Assembly (NCBI GenBank): GCA_946186535.1
Contig: CAMHNT010000033.1
Coordinates: 1-13,344 of the forward strand
Length of the DNA stretch: 13,344 nt
Direction: 5' to 3'
DNA from: an uncultured Clostridia bacterium
GTDB lineage: Bacteria; Bacillota; Clostridia; Oscillospirales; Acutalibacteraceae
Below the pieces are notes generated by a model that saw only the letters and a list, made by a program, of their open reading frames with translations, was not told the DNA's origin and did not search any database. Within the stretch, counting starts at the first letter, position 1. Each line of letters begins with the position of its first letter. Made by a program: the position numbers and the translations under genes. This document shows, piece by piece, positions 6,145 through 12,999 of the stretch.

Positions 6145-6759
6145 ATGGCAGTATAGGAATGCGGAAACGGACATCTTTACGACACAGACCAGTATGCAAG
6201 CTGTCCGTATTGTCAGGGAGGCGGCAACCGGATCAATTTCGGCGGCCCGGATATCGGAAAAACAGTGGGGTTCGGAGCGGCTCAGTCTCCCTCTCAGGGC
6301 GAGGATATCGGCGCAACCGTTGCACCTATGAGCTACAGAAAGCAGCAGTCTGAGAGCGACACGGGAAAGACCGTCGGCGTTTTCCAGAAAAGAATGAGCT
6401 TTGAGCCTGTCGTAGGCTGGCTCGTGTGCTTCGAGGGTCCCGAAAAGGGAAAGGATTACAGAATTTACGGCAGGAACAATACAGTAGGCAGAAGCGAAAA
6501 AATGGATATCTGCATCAAGGGCGACTCAACGATATCGAGAGAAAATCACGCAAGACTTGCCTATGACGAAAAACACAACGCTTTCTATCTTATACCGGCT
6601 GAAAGTACAAATACGATTTATCTCAACGAAGAACCCGTTTATGTTCCCACGGCTCTTACGGCTTATGACATAATCGAATTCGGCGACTGCAAATTGTTAT
6701 TCGTTCCTTTCTGCAACGACAAATTCACATGGCAGAAAGGCTTTAAGCAGGGTTTGTAA
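6145..6759 (+). CDS. Zinc-ribbon FHA-domain protein with amber stop at codon 4
   Basis: A cytoplasmic phosphothreonine-binding adaptor. GGAGG (6131-6135) lies 9 nt before ATG 6145; codons read M A V TAG E C G N G H L Y D. The downstream motif C6, GHLYD, then CPYC (Cys20, Cys23) is the N-terminal zinc ribbon of Bacillota FHA proteins, so the real start must be upstream of the TAG at 6154-6156, and ATG 6145 is the only candidate. The linker holds three T-V-G/A motifs (GKTVGF, GATVAP, GKTVGV). The FHA domain (about 91-197) shows GRS (115-117) and SRENH (131-135). With the stop obeyed, only GTG 6265 or ATG 6328 remain, both with poor RBS, giving an FHA domain without zinc ribbon. Total length is 204 codons counting the TAG. 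Likely partner of the upstream kinase. Confidence 0.8.
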
Positions 6760-6760
6760 A

Positions 6761-7579
6761 ATGGCGTGGTTCAAAAAAAACAGGAAAAGGGACGTCACCG
6801 TTTCCCCAGAATCGGAAGCAAACGGAAAGCTGCGGTATACGGTTTCCAATCTTCAGGGAGTCGGAGCAAGGGAAAGACAGGAGGATTCGTTCACCGTTAT
6901 GAATGCTCTTGACGAGCGGCTTTATGACGAATACGGTCTGATGTTCGCCGTCTGTGACGGAATGGGCGGCATGAAGGACGGCAAGCTCGCCAGCGACACG
7001 GCAGTCGCAAGCTTCCGCAGCTTTTTTACAGGGATGGACAGGAGAGGAAGAATTGCCGAACAGCTCAGGGAAAGCGTTTTCGAAGCTTCGGAGGAGGTCG
7101 AGAATCTTCTTGAAGGTGACGGCGGCAGCACGGCGGTTGTCGGGATTATCCTTCATGAGCGGCTGTACTTTGCAAGCGTGGGCGACAGCTTTTTCTATCT
7201 CATGAGAAACGGAATATTGTATCGCCTTAACACGGAGCATAATATCTGTCATCAGCGGTATCTTGAAAATATCAGAGAAGGATATTTCGACCCGCAGGAG
7301 TGCAGAGAAGACCCTGAGGCGGCTGCGCTTTCTCAGTTTCTGGGAATGCCGGGACTTTCTGAGGTTGACTGCTCTGTAAGACCGATGTATCTACAGAAGG
7401 GCGACGTTCTACTTGCCTGCTCCGACGGAGTCGGAGGAGTTCTCGGAGAAAAGGAAATCCTTGACGCACTTTGCTATCAGTCGGGACAGGAAGCCTGCCA
7501 TCAGCTTGAACAGCGGCTTGTGGAGCATTCCCGACCAAATCAGGACAACTATACGGCACTTCTTGTTCAGTGCCTGTGA
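6761..7579 (+). CDS. PP2C-family Ser/Thr phosphatase (first copy)
   Basis: A 272-residue metal-dependent protein phosphatase that should reverse the Ser/Thr kinase. Metal-binding and structural motifs are all present: RERQED (acidic pair 41-42), CDGMGG (65-70), GDS (141-143), SDGVGG (221-226) and QDNYTALLV (from 251). An unusual basic N-terminus (MAWFKKNRKR) precedes the domain. The ATG begins one base after the TAA of the FHA gene, indicating translational coupling. No membrane segment or signal peptide is visible, so it is cytoplasmic. A second, distinct PP2C lies at 9000-9722, so the two may act on different targets. The family is certain; the substrates are inferred from the operon. Confidence 0.93.
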   Translation: MAWFKKNRKRDVTVSPESEANGKLRYTVSNLQGVGARERQEDSFTVMNALDERLYDEYGLMFAVCDGMGGMKDGKLASDTAVASFRSFFTGMDRRGRIAEQLRESVFEASEEVENLLEGDGGSTAVVGIILHERLYFASVGDSFFYLMRNGILYRLNTEHNICHQRYLENIREGYFDPQECREDPEAAALSQFLGMPGLSEVDCSVRPMYLQKGDVLLACSDGVGGVLGEKEILDALCYQSGQEACHQLEQRLVEHSRPNQDNYTALLVQCL

Positions 7580-7607
7580 TTCCAAAGATTGAGAGGTAAA
7601 CATATTT

Positions 7608-8999
7608 ATGAAAAAGAAAGCACTTCGTTCATCGGCGGCGATAGTGGCGGCTCTGACTCTGTTTCTGTCGGGCTTTGCGAATATCACCGCTCATGCATTT
7701 GACGACAACGTCAAGAGCGGCGTTGTGGCTGTTGTATTTCACCTGAATGGAGCATACGCATTCGCTACATACGACCTTAGCGCATCTATAACGTCAGATC
7801 AGGTCTATCAAACCTACGGTGATATGGACTATGGGGCAGGTTCGGGATTTTTTGTCGGTGATTCTTCGGAAAAGCCTCAGTATATCGTAACAAACGAACA
7901 CGTTATCGACAGTTATCTGAATGCAAACGAGGGAGAACAATTTTTTGACCTGATAGACTATGATTCGGCAAGCGGCTTATACTCCGTTCTGACGGCGGAA
8001 AGCTGTGAGCTGAGAGTTTATTATTCGCAGGACGATTATGACATTGCATACGTAGATTGCTACGGTGACGAAGACAAGGTTGACCTTGCCGTATTAAGGC
8101 TGAGAGATGGTACCCCAAAAAGACACACTCTAAAAATAGCCGAGCCGACGGAGAATATGGTTGGAGAAACGGTCTATACGGTAGGCTTCCCGGGAAATGC
8201 CGACAATGTTTTAACCGGAGCAAGTCAGTACGGAGTGGACGACGTAACGGTTCATCGGGGCTCTATAAATAAATTTGTTATGAATGAGGGCAAGGGTGTT
8301 GAAAGAATTGCCGTTGACGCCACGATCCAGCACGGAAACTCGGGCGGTCCTCTTGTTTCGGAGAACGGGGATGTACTTGGTGTTAATACCAATACTGCGT
8401 TCAATCGCGGCGATGACTCTTTAACAGAAGTAGACTATTATGCAATAAGCTCAACCGAGCTTATGCGATTCCTTGAAAAAAACGATATTCCGTATCAGAA
8501 GGCAAAAGCAGGCTCGGGAGCAGCTGCAGCTGCTGTCATAATTGTGATTGCCGCAGCTGCTGTGGGCGGCGGTGCATTCGCCGTAATAAAGAAGAAAAAG
8601 AACGTTCCGGACTTTTTCAAGAAAATCAAAGCGGCTTCGGGAAAAACCTCCGATACCCCGGCTCCGGCGGCGCAAAAGGCGGTTATTCGCTCCATGTCCG
8701 CACAGCATAACGGCAAGCTGTTTCCGGTAGGCAAGGCGCCCGTTACAGTCGGAAGAGATCCTTCCTGCTGCCAGATCGTATACGATAAGGGAACAACGGG
8801 AGTCAGCGGCAAGCACTGTACGGTTTACTTCGATTCGGGGACGGGAATGTTTACACTGACAGACCTCAATTCTTCCTACGGAACATTCCTCATAAACGGT
8901 CTTAAGATTAACGCGAACACCCCCGTAAACCTGAAGCCCGGCGACAGCTTTTATGTAGGCGATAAGGCGAACATACTCAAGGTGGAAGTGGTACAATAA
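7608..8999 (+). CDS. Secreted trypsin-like serine protease with membrane anchor and cytoplasmic FHA domain
   Basis: A 463-residue fusion spanning the membrane. Residues 1-30 are a signal peptide (KKK start, hydrophobic core, AHA cleavage site). The chymotrypsin-fold protease (about 35-290) shows the triad His98 in VTNEHVID, Asp159 in VDLAVLRL and Ser245 in GNSGGP, as in HtrA/DegP peptidases, but there is no PDZ domain. A single Ala/Val-rich membrane helix lies at about 303-327, followed by IKKKK, which sets the downstream part inside the cell. The C-terminal FHA domain (about 371-461) has GRDP, SGKHC and NSSYGTFLING. The protease is therefore outside and the phosphothreonine reader inside. 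GAGAGGT precedes the start. Its position between two PP2C genes and after the kinase suggests phospho-dependent recruitment or control of surface proteolysis. Confidence 0.92.
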   Translation: MKKKALRSSAAIVAALTLFLSGFANITAHAFDDNVKSGVVAVVFHLNGAYAFATYDLSASITSDQVYQTYGDMDYGAGSGFFVGDSSEKPQYIVTNEHVIDSYLNANEGEQFFDLIDYDSASGLYSVLTAESCELRVYYSQDDYDIAYVDCYGDEDKVDLAVLRLRDGTPKRHTLKIAEPTENMVGETVYTVGFPGNADNVLTGASQYGVDDVTVHRGSINKFVMNEGKGVERIAVDATIQHGNSGGPLVSENGDVLGVNTNTAFNRGDDSLTEVDYYAISSTELMRFLEKNDIPYQKAKAGSGAAAAAVIIVIAAAAVGGGAFAVIKKKKNVPDFFKKIKAASGKTSDTPAPAAQKAVIRSMSAQHNGKLFPVGKAPVTVGRDPSCCQIVYDKGTTGVSGKHCTVYFDSGTGMFTLTDLNSSYGTFLINGLKINANTPVNLKPGDSFYVGDKANILKVEVVQ

Positions 9000-9722
9000 A
9001 TGATATTTGACGTTTTTGAATATACAAGCAAGGGAGGAAGAAGCTACAACGAGGATTCTGTCGGCAGCTGCTGCTCGGACAGCGGCGGAGTTTTTGTTGT
9101 TGCTGACGGACTCGGAGGACATCTGCTCGGAGAGGAGGCGTCGTCGGCTGCGGTCAGAGCGATAACCTCCGATTGGAATGCCGCAGAGGAAGATATTTCA
9201 CGGCAACTTACGGACAAAATAACAGCAGCCAACCAAAGCATACTTGAGCTTCAAAAAGCCGAAAATGCAGTCATGAAAACAACTGTTGCAGCACTCACTG
9301 TAAAGGACAGCAGGGCTGTCTGGGCGAATTCGGGTGACTCACGTGTTTATTTTATACATAAAAACAAGCTTCGTGCTTATACAAATGATCACTCGGTTGC
9401 TTACAAAAAGTATAAGGCAGGAGAAATTACACGCGAACAGCTCGCCACGGACGAGGATCAGTCAAGACTTCTGAGGACTCTCGGCAGCGAAGACCGATAT
9501 GAGCCGGAGGTTTATACATCGGACGTTGCACTGGAGCAGGAGGACGCATTTTTTCTCTGTTCCGACGGCGCATGGGAATACCTGCGTGATGAAGAGATAC
9601 TTATTGATTTTCTAAAATCCGAAAATGCAAAGCAATGGGCGGAGCTTATGATAATACGGATTATGGAGAGAACGGACAAGGATAACGATAATCTTTCGTT
9701 ACTGACGGTAATACTTGAATAA
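9000..9722 (+). CDS. PP2C-family Ser/Thr phosphatase (second copy)
   Basis: A 240-residue compact PP2C. Motifs are SYNEDS (acidic pair 18-19), ADGLGGH (35-41), SGDSRVY (111-117), CSDGAWE (187-193) and DNDNLSLLTV at the end. It begins immediately after the TAA of the protease gene, with no spacer, so the two are translationally coupled and probably matched in amount. No signal peptide or membrane segment is present, so it is cytoplasmic and a good candidate for dephosphorylating whatever the protease FHA domain reads. It differs from the PP2C at 6761 in lacking the basic N-terminal tail and in overall sequence, so it is not a recent duplicate. Last gene before the terminator at 9747. Confidence 0.93.
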   Translation: MIFDVFEYTSKGGRSYNEDSVGSCCSDSGGVFVVADGLGGHLLGEEASSAAVRAITSDWNAAEEDISRQLTDKITAANQSILELQKAENAVMKTTVAALTVKDSRAVWANSGDSRVYFIHKNKLRAYTNDHSVAYKKYKAGEITREQLATDEDQSRLLRTLGSEDRYEPEVYTSDVALEQEDAFFLCSDGAWEYLRDEEILIDFLKSENAKQWAELMIIRIMERTDKDNDNLSLLTVILE

Positions 9723-9746
9723 AAACCTTTCTGAACACCCTATCAG

Positions 9747-9800
9747 AAACAGAACTCCGAAAGCCTGCGTTAGCACGCGGTTTCGGAGTTCTGTTTTTGA
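9747..9800 (+). terminator. Strong intrinsic terminator of the phospho-signalling operon
   Basis: A 16-bp perfect stem (9747-9762 with 9781-9796, core CAGAACTCCGAAA) encloses a smaller GCGT/ACGC hairpin and runs into TTTTT. It begins 24 bp after the second PP2C stop and ends the operon from 3612. Confidence 0.9.
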
Positions 9801-9836
9801 TTGTAAACGGACGGACTGTGATTTTCAGTTTATGCT

Positions 9837-9909
9837 GTTCACGATGCCTGAAATGTCGTTCACGACAAATTTCAACATTTTAACTGCATTTTGTGATATT
9901 ATATTTTCA
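9837..9909 (+). promoter_or_regulatory. LytTR-type direct repeat and promoter, copy C
   Basis: GTTCACGA at 9837-9844 and 9858-9865 (period 21), then -10 TATTAT at 9897-9902 (39 bp from the second half site, one base more than copies A and B) and a likely start near A9909. It drives the lipoprotein operon at 10069 through a leader of about 160 nt. Confidence 0.8.
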
Positions 9910-9958
9910 GTGCAGGAGGGAACGTCAGATCTGTTCCATTACTTCACTTTAAAAACTG

Positions 9959-10028
9959 CGAAGCTCCGATACAGAATCCTACTCAGATGAATAACGCACT
10001 TTATACGACCTTCGGAGCTTCGTGTTTT
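9959..10028 (+). terminator. Hairpin with T-run in the leader of the lipoprotein operon (possible attenuator)
   Basis: CGAAGCTCCGA (9959-9969) and its exact complement TCGGAGCTTCG (10012-10022) are followed by TGTTTTT, the form of an intrinsic terminator but with an unusually long 42-nt loop. It lies after the start site of promoter copy C and before the first lipoprotein RBS, so it could reduce read-through or act as a conditional attenuator. No competing antiterminator stem is obvious. Confidence 0.55.
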
Positions 10029-10068
10029 TCGGTATATTTTGATTTTTATTTTCAGAAGGAGGAAGAAT

Positions 10069-11343
10069 ATGAACAACAAAACCTTTAATTATTTCAAACG
10101 AATCCTGGCTGTTATTGTTTCTGTCGCAATGACAATGAGTATGCTCTCAGCCTGCTCGGACAATGACACGGATTACAGCTCGAAATCAACCGAACATAAC
10201 GTGCCGCGATCAGCCATACAAAGCGCGTCCCAGGCAGGTATACAAGGCGAGTCGCAGGCAGATATACAAAGCATGACGGAATCAGCAGGCTCAAGCGGGG
10301 TTTCCGTAACCATTGAAGATGTATCCTTTGACAGCATTGCCGAAAGCTGCAGCCAATGCGAGGAAGCTATGAAGTATATGATAGCTATCGCAAAAGCGTT
10401 CAAGCATCTGAAGGAAACAACCGAAGACAAGAATGCCTATATCGACAAGATCGATGAACTGCAGCAGAAGGTTTACGATCTTATGCAGCACGACTGTCAT
10501 GCGGAAACTATTCATGTTGAAAATTTTCCACTGTGCTTCTACCGCTATTACGGCAGTTATACAGGCGACTGGAAGGGCGCAGGACCTGTCGGCTACGGAA
10601 CATTTGTCGGCGATGGTCTTCTCGAAGAACTCAACAAAGACTGGCAGATCAACCATTATCAATACGAGGGCGAGTGGAAAGGCGGAGTTCCCTACGGAAA
10701 CGGTCAGTTTTACTCCGAATATACACTGCTGAACACAGACGGCTCAAGAGTCCGCACCTATCTTCAGGATTATTCGGGTGAGATGAAAATGGGACTTAAG
10801 GACGGCGTAGGTACTCAGTATGAGGAAACATACGAGGGAGATTACCGCACCATGCGTTATTATGAAACCGGCTACTACGAGAAGGACTGTTTGCAGGGCA
10901 CTGTAGAGTTTGCCGAGTATGACGCATCGGGAACCCTTCTCAAGGCAGGCACGGCAATTCACGGCTACGGCACAGCCATTGACGGCGTAAGCGGTCCCAC
11001 ACGTCTTTGGGACAATGAGGTCACTTATGACAGAGAAGTAAGTATCGAAAAAAGTCAGGAATTTTTGGGGTTTGCTTTGGGTGTTATGGCGATTATAGGC
11101 GGTATTTTTCTTGCGAATAATCTTAGCGTCGATGATTACAATCCGCAATCCGCCGAGCAGGCGCAGCAGGAGCTTAATCAATACTTCGCAAACAAGGAGG
11201 CGGAAGCCCATGAAAGAGCGAAGCGGGAGGAACAGGAACGTGAAAGCTACAGACAGTACTGCGAGGACAGATATTACGCACTGCACGCCGCAGACCCGGA
11301 TGACTGGTCACTCGACGCACAGTATTTCGGCGCAAATATGTAA
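10069..11343 (+). CDS. MORN-repeat lipoprotein
   Basis: A 424-residue predicted lipoprotein. ATG 10069 is chosen over the longer frame from 10039 because AAGGAGG (10056-10062) lies 6 nt upstream and the peptide then starts as a standard signal sequence (MNNKTFNYFKR, hydrophobic core) ending in the lipobox LSAC with Cys29. A Ser/Gln-rich linker with tandem repeats follows, then a helical segment (about 95-140), then MORN-like repeats (about 160-270: GSYTGDWKG, YEGEWKGGVPYGNGQF, YSGEMKMGLKDGVGTQY). A hydrophobic helix (about 341-361, FALGVMAIIGGIFL) and a charged Glu/Arg/Gln tail end the protein. MORN repeats in other proteins bind lipids or proteins; the role here is unknown. First gene of the operon under promoter copy C. 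Confidence 0.85.
   Translation: MNNKTFNYFKRILAVIVSVAMTMSMLSACSDNDTDYSSKSTEHNVPRSAIQSASQAGIQGESQADIQSMTESAGSSGVSVTIEDVSFDSIAESCSQCEEAMKYMIAIAKAFKHLKETTEDKNAYIDKIDELQQKVYDLMQHDCHAETIHVENFPLCFYRYYGSYTGDWKGAGPVGYGTFVGDGLLEELNKDWQINHYQYEGEWKGGVPYGNGQFYSEYTLLNTDGSRVRTYLQDYSGEMKMGLKDGVGTQYEETYEGDYRTMRYYETGYYEKDCLQGTVEFAEYDASGTLLKAGTAIHGYGTAIDGVSGPTRLWDNEVTYDREVSIEKSQEFLGFALGVMAIIGGIFLANNLSVDDYNPQSAEQAQQELNQYFANKEAEAHERAKREEQERESYRQYCEDRYYALHAADPDDWSLDAQYFGANM
10211..10278 (+). repeat. Three tandem imperfect 24-bp repeats inside the MORN lipoprotein gene
   Basis: Units at 10211-10233, 10234-10257 and 10258-10278 share the form CAG..ATACAA.GC..GTC.CAG and encode IQSASQA, IQGESQA and IQSMT in the Ser/Gln-rich linker just after the lipobox. 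Copy number could vary by slippage without changing frame. Confidence 0.75.
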
Positions 11344-11363
11344 CCCCTAAGGAGTGGCAAACA

Positions 11364-12473
11364 ATGAAAAAAATTACAGCGGCCATTACCGTTCTTGCGC
11401 TGACTCTGACGATGCTTGCCGCCTGCAGCAAAACGACCGGCACAAACAGCGAAGATCAATCGTCGTCAATCGTTTCGGAATCGGTCGGACAGACAGAGAG
11501 TAACGAGTACGGCAAAGAAGTCAATTCAGCCGAAAGCAGTGGCAGCGACGGCGGCAACGAAAGCATCTTCGATGCAAGCTCCGTCACATCCAAAATACCT
11601 GCTGAGCTTTATAAGCCGGCAGAGGGCGAGCATCGGTTTGAGGATATACTTAATGATATAGAACAGAAGAAAACTATGTCTATTAAGATGTATAACGGTT
11701 ATACTGATGAAATGGTAACGGCTTTTTCAGATGACGGAAAAAATAAGGTTTTTTATGGAATGGCAAGAAATACCAAAGCGGCACCACTTTACAGTGAGTA
11801 TGAAAAAGAAGAATATCAAAACGTATATAAATATTATTATTTCACTTATTACCAAGCTGAGAGTGATGGTATAACGAATTCTTATTGTTACTTTGATCCC
11901 AAATTGAAAACATATTATATAGATAATGAGGTGGGGGGAATCGGCTGTGTTGAACCATTTAATAGTTTCAATCCGAAAAAATGGTCTTTTGTTTCCTCCG
12001 GCACAGACGAAATCAACGGAAGTGAATATTACGTTGAAACCTACAAAGTAACAATGAGACATTGGTCATTGCAGTTGGGCGAGAATGAATATGAAAAAAA
12101 CATAAACATCGCATTTAACAGCAGCGGTGAAGTTGTTTTTATCGGAGCGGAAGAAAAAAATATGACATTTCCTGAACCATTTGCGGATTTGACTTCAAAT
12201 GAAATTGTGTTGGGTGATTTGTTTGGCGAATTATATACATTTGGAGTTGGTAGTGATGCAGAGTATCAAGCATATAGGCTTTATGTATGCTTGATAAGAG
12301 AAGCACCATTTTATGATCAGTACATGGATTTCAGCATCAGCTCCAGCGGTGATTCCGGTTTGTTTGATCTGAGTGGCTACACCGAGGTCAGCCGAGAAGA
12401 TTATGCGGCTCCTTATATGAACGCCATTGACGAGCAGATCAGTAAAAAAATTGACGAGGAGCTGGGACTGTAA
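11364..12473 (+). CDS. Lipoprotein of unknown function
   Basis: A 369-residue lipoprotein with a clear signal peptide and lipobox (MKKITAAITVLALTLTMLAACS, LAAC with Cys21 as the lipidated residue). AAGGAG (11348-11353) lies 10 nt before the ATG, and the gene starts 20 bp after the MORN lipoprotein, so the two are co-transcribed. A Ser/Asn/Glu-rich linker (about 22-75) leads into a mostly beta, Tyr/Phe-rich domain (about 80-340). I do not recognise the family. The general layout resembles Bacillota surface lipoproteins with a lipid- or ligand-binding fold, but that is a guess. Codons in the middle (about 11640-12330) are clearly more AT-rich than at the two ends. It is probably displayed on the outer face of the membrane with the products of the same LytTR regulon. 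Confidence 0.82.
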   Translation: MKKITAAITVLALTLTMLAACSKTTGTNSEDQSSSIVSESVGQTESNEYGKEVNSAESSGSDGGNESIFDASSVTSKIPAELYKPAEGEHRFEDILNDIEQKKTMSIKMYNGYTDEMVTAFSDDGKNKVFYGMARNTKAAPLYSEYEKEEYQNVYKYYYFTYYQAESDGITNSYCYFDPKLKTYYIDNEVGGIGCVEPFNSFNPKKWSFVSSGTDEINGSEYYVETYKVTMRHWSLQLGENEYEKNINIAFNSSGEVVFIGAEEKNMTFPEPFADLTSNEIVLGDLFGELYTFGVGSDAEYQAYRLYVCLIREAPFYDQYMDFSISSSGDSGLFDLSGYTEVSREDYAAPYMNAIDEQISKKIDEELGL

Positions 12474-12529
12474 GCTTCGGGTGTCACAGTTTTAGTAATA
12501 CAACGAATTATTGCAATGCATTAATATAT

Positions 12530-12583
12530 GCCTGCAATTACCGGCTTATTGTATGGGTATGCCACGTAATTGCAGGCTATTTT
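12530..12583 (+). terminator. Probable terminator of the lipoprotein operon
   Basis: GCCTGCAATTAC (12530-12541) pairs perfectly with 12566-12577 around a 24-nt loop, followed by TATTTT. The loop contains GGC/GCC that could extend the fold. It starts 57 bp after the last lipoprotein stop. Confidence 0.6.
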
Positions 12584-12638
12584 AGTTATTGCCTTAAACT
12601 TTTGAGAGAATATGATATAGTAGTTAGTGAAGCAAAAG

Positions 12639-12674
12639 CGAGCCGCATTTCAGCGGCTCGTATCATTTTTTTTA
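12639..12674. terminator. Intrinsic terminator, probably bidirectional
   Basis: CGAGCCGC (12639-12646) and GCGGCTCG (12653-12660) form an 8-bp stem with a 6-nt loop, followed by TATCATTTTTTTT on the plus strand and by CTTTTGCTTC on the minus strand. On the minus strand it lies just after the stop of the remnant frame ending at 12677. Confidence 0.75.
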
Positions 12675-12676
12675 CA

Positions 12677-12835
12677 TTACCGATATGGGGCAATACCACA
12701 AATCTCTGTTATATGAATGAGCTCATCACTCATGCACATTATTAAGCCTGACTGTATATCGAGTTTTAATTTGTTCAGCACATCAAAATTTTTCCTGCGT
12801 GTGCAGGCTGTTTGATCTTTTTTTATTGTAAAAGA
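12677..12835 (-). pseudogene. Minus-strand open frame, possible gene tail remnant
   Basis: A 52-codon frame, open from a TGA at 12836-12838 to a TAA at 12677-12679, reads in part FDVLNKLKLDIQSGLIMC followed by MSDELIHITEICGIAPYR. The composition is protein-like and a terminator follows directly on the same strand. There is no ATG near its beginning and no RBS; ATG 12739 would give only 20 residues. I read it as the C-terminal tail of a decayed gene. The family is not recognised. Confidence 0.35.
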
Positions 12836-12990
12836 TCAGAAGCTATGAGTGAATCTTTAATGTGCAGTCGGTTTGTACCTTCCTGATCAAAGGTGCTGCT
12901 TTTATACTATTCTACCCAGAACAACAGATCCAGAGCAGTGGGATTGCGATTGGTGGGTTTATAAGGCGCGCCGTCTTGTTGAATGCTTTT
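12823..12990 (-). pseudogene. Minus-strand coding-like fragment interrupted by TAG
   Basis: One minus-strand frame runs from after a TGA (12991-12993) to a TAA (12823-12825) with a single TAG at 12907-12909. Its two 27-codon halves read like protein (PYKPTNRNPTALDLLFWVE, then STFDQEGTNRLHIKDSLIAS). No start or RBS is seen. Frame and composition suggest an eroded gene, perhaps the upstream part of the remnant ending at 12677 displaced by a frameshift. The family is not recognised. Confidence 0.3.
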
Positions 12991-12999
12991 TCAAAAAAT

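Noticed and set aside
8451..9122. 223-codon minus-strand frame opposite the protease FHA and PP2C genes
   Set aside because: Antisense shadow crossing two well-supported genes.
9715..9990. 91-codon plus-strand frame over the terminator and promoter copy C
   Set aside because: It spans a strong terminator and the LytTR promoter, has no RBS and no domain signal.
12613..12660. Possible small RNA: extended -10 TGATATAGT shortly before a terminator
   Set aside because: The expected start would be only about 11 nt before the hairpin and no -35 is visible; the hairpin is better explained as a terminator for neighbouring genes.
12794..12838. Small inverted repeats (CCTGC/GCAGG and TGATCTTTT/AAAAGATCA)
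   Set aside because: Short stems in AT-rich sequence inside the decayed coding fragments; no riboswitch or RNA gene architecture.
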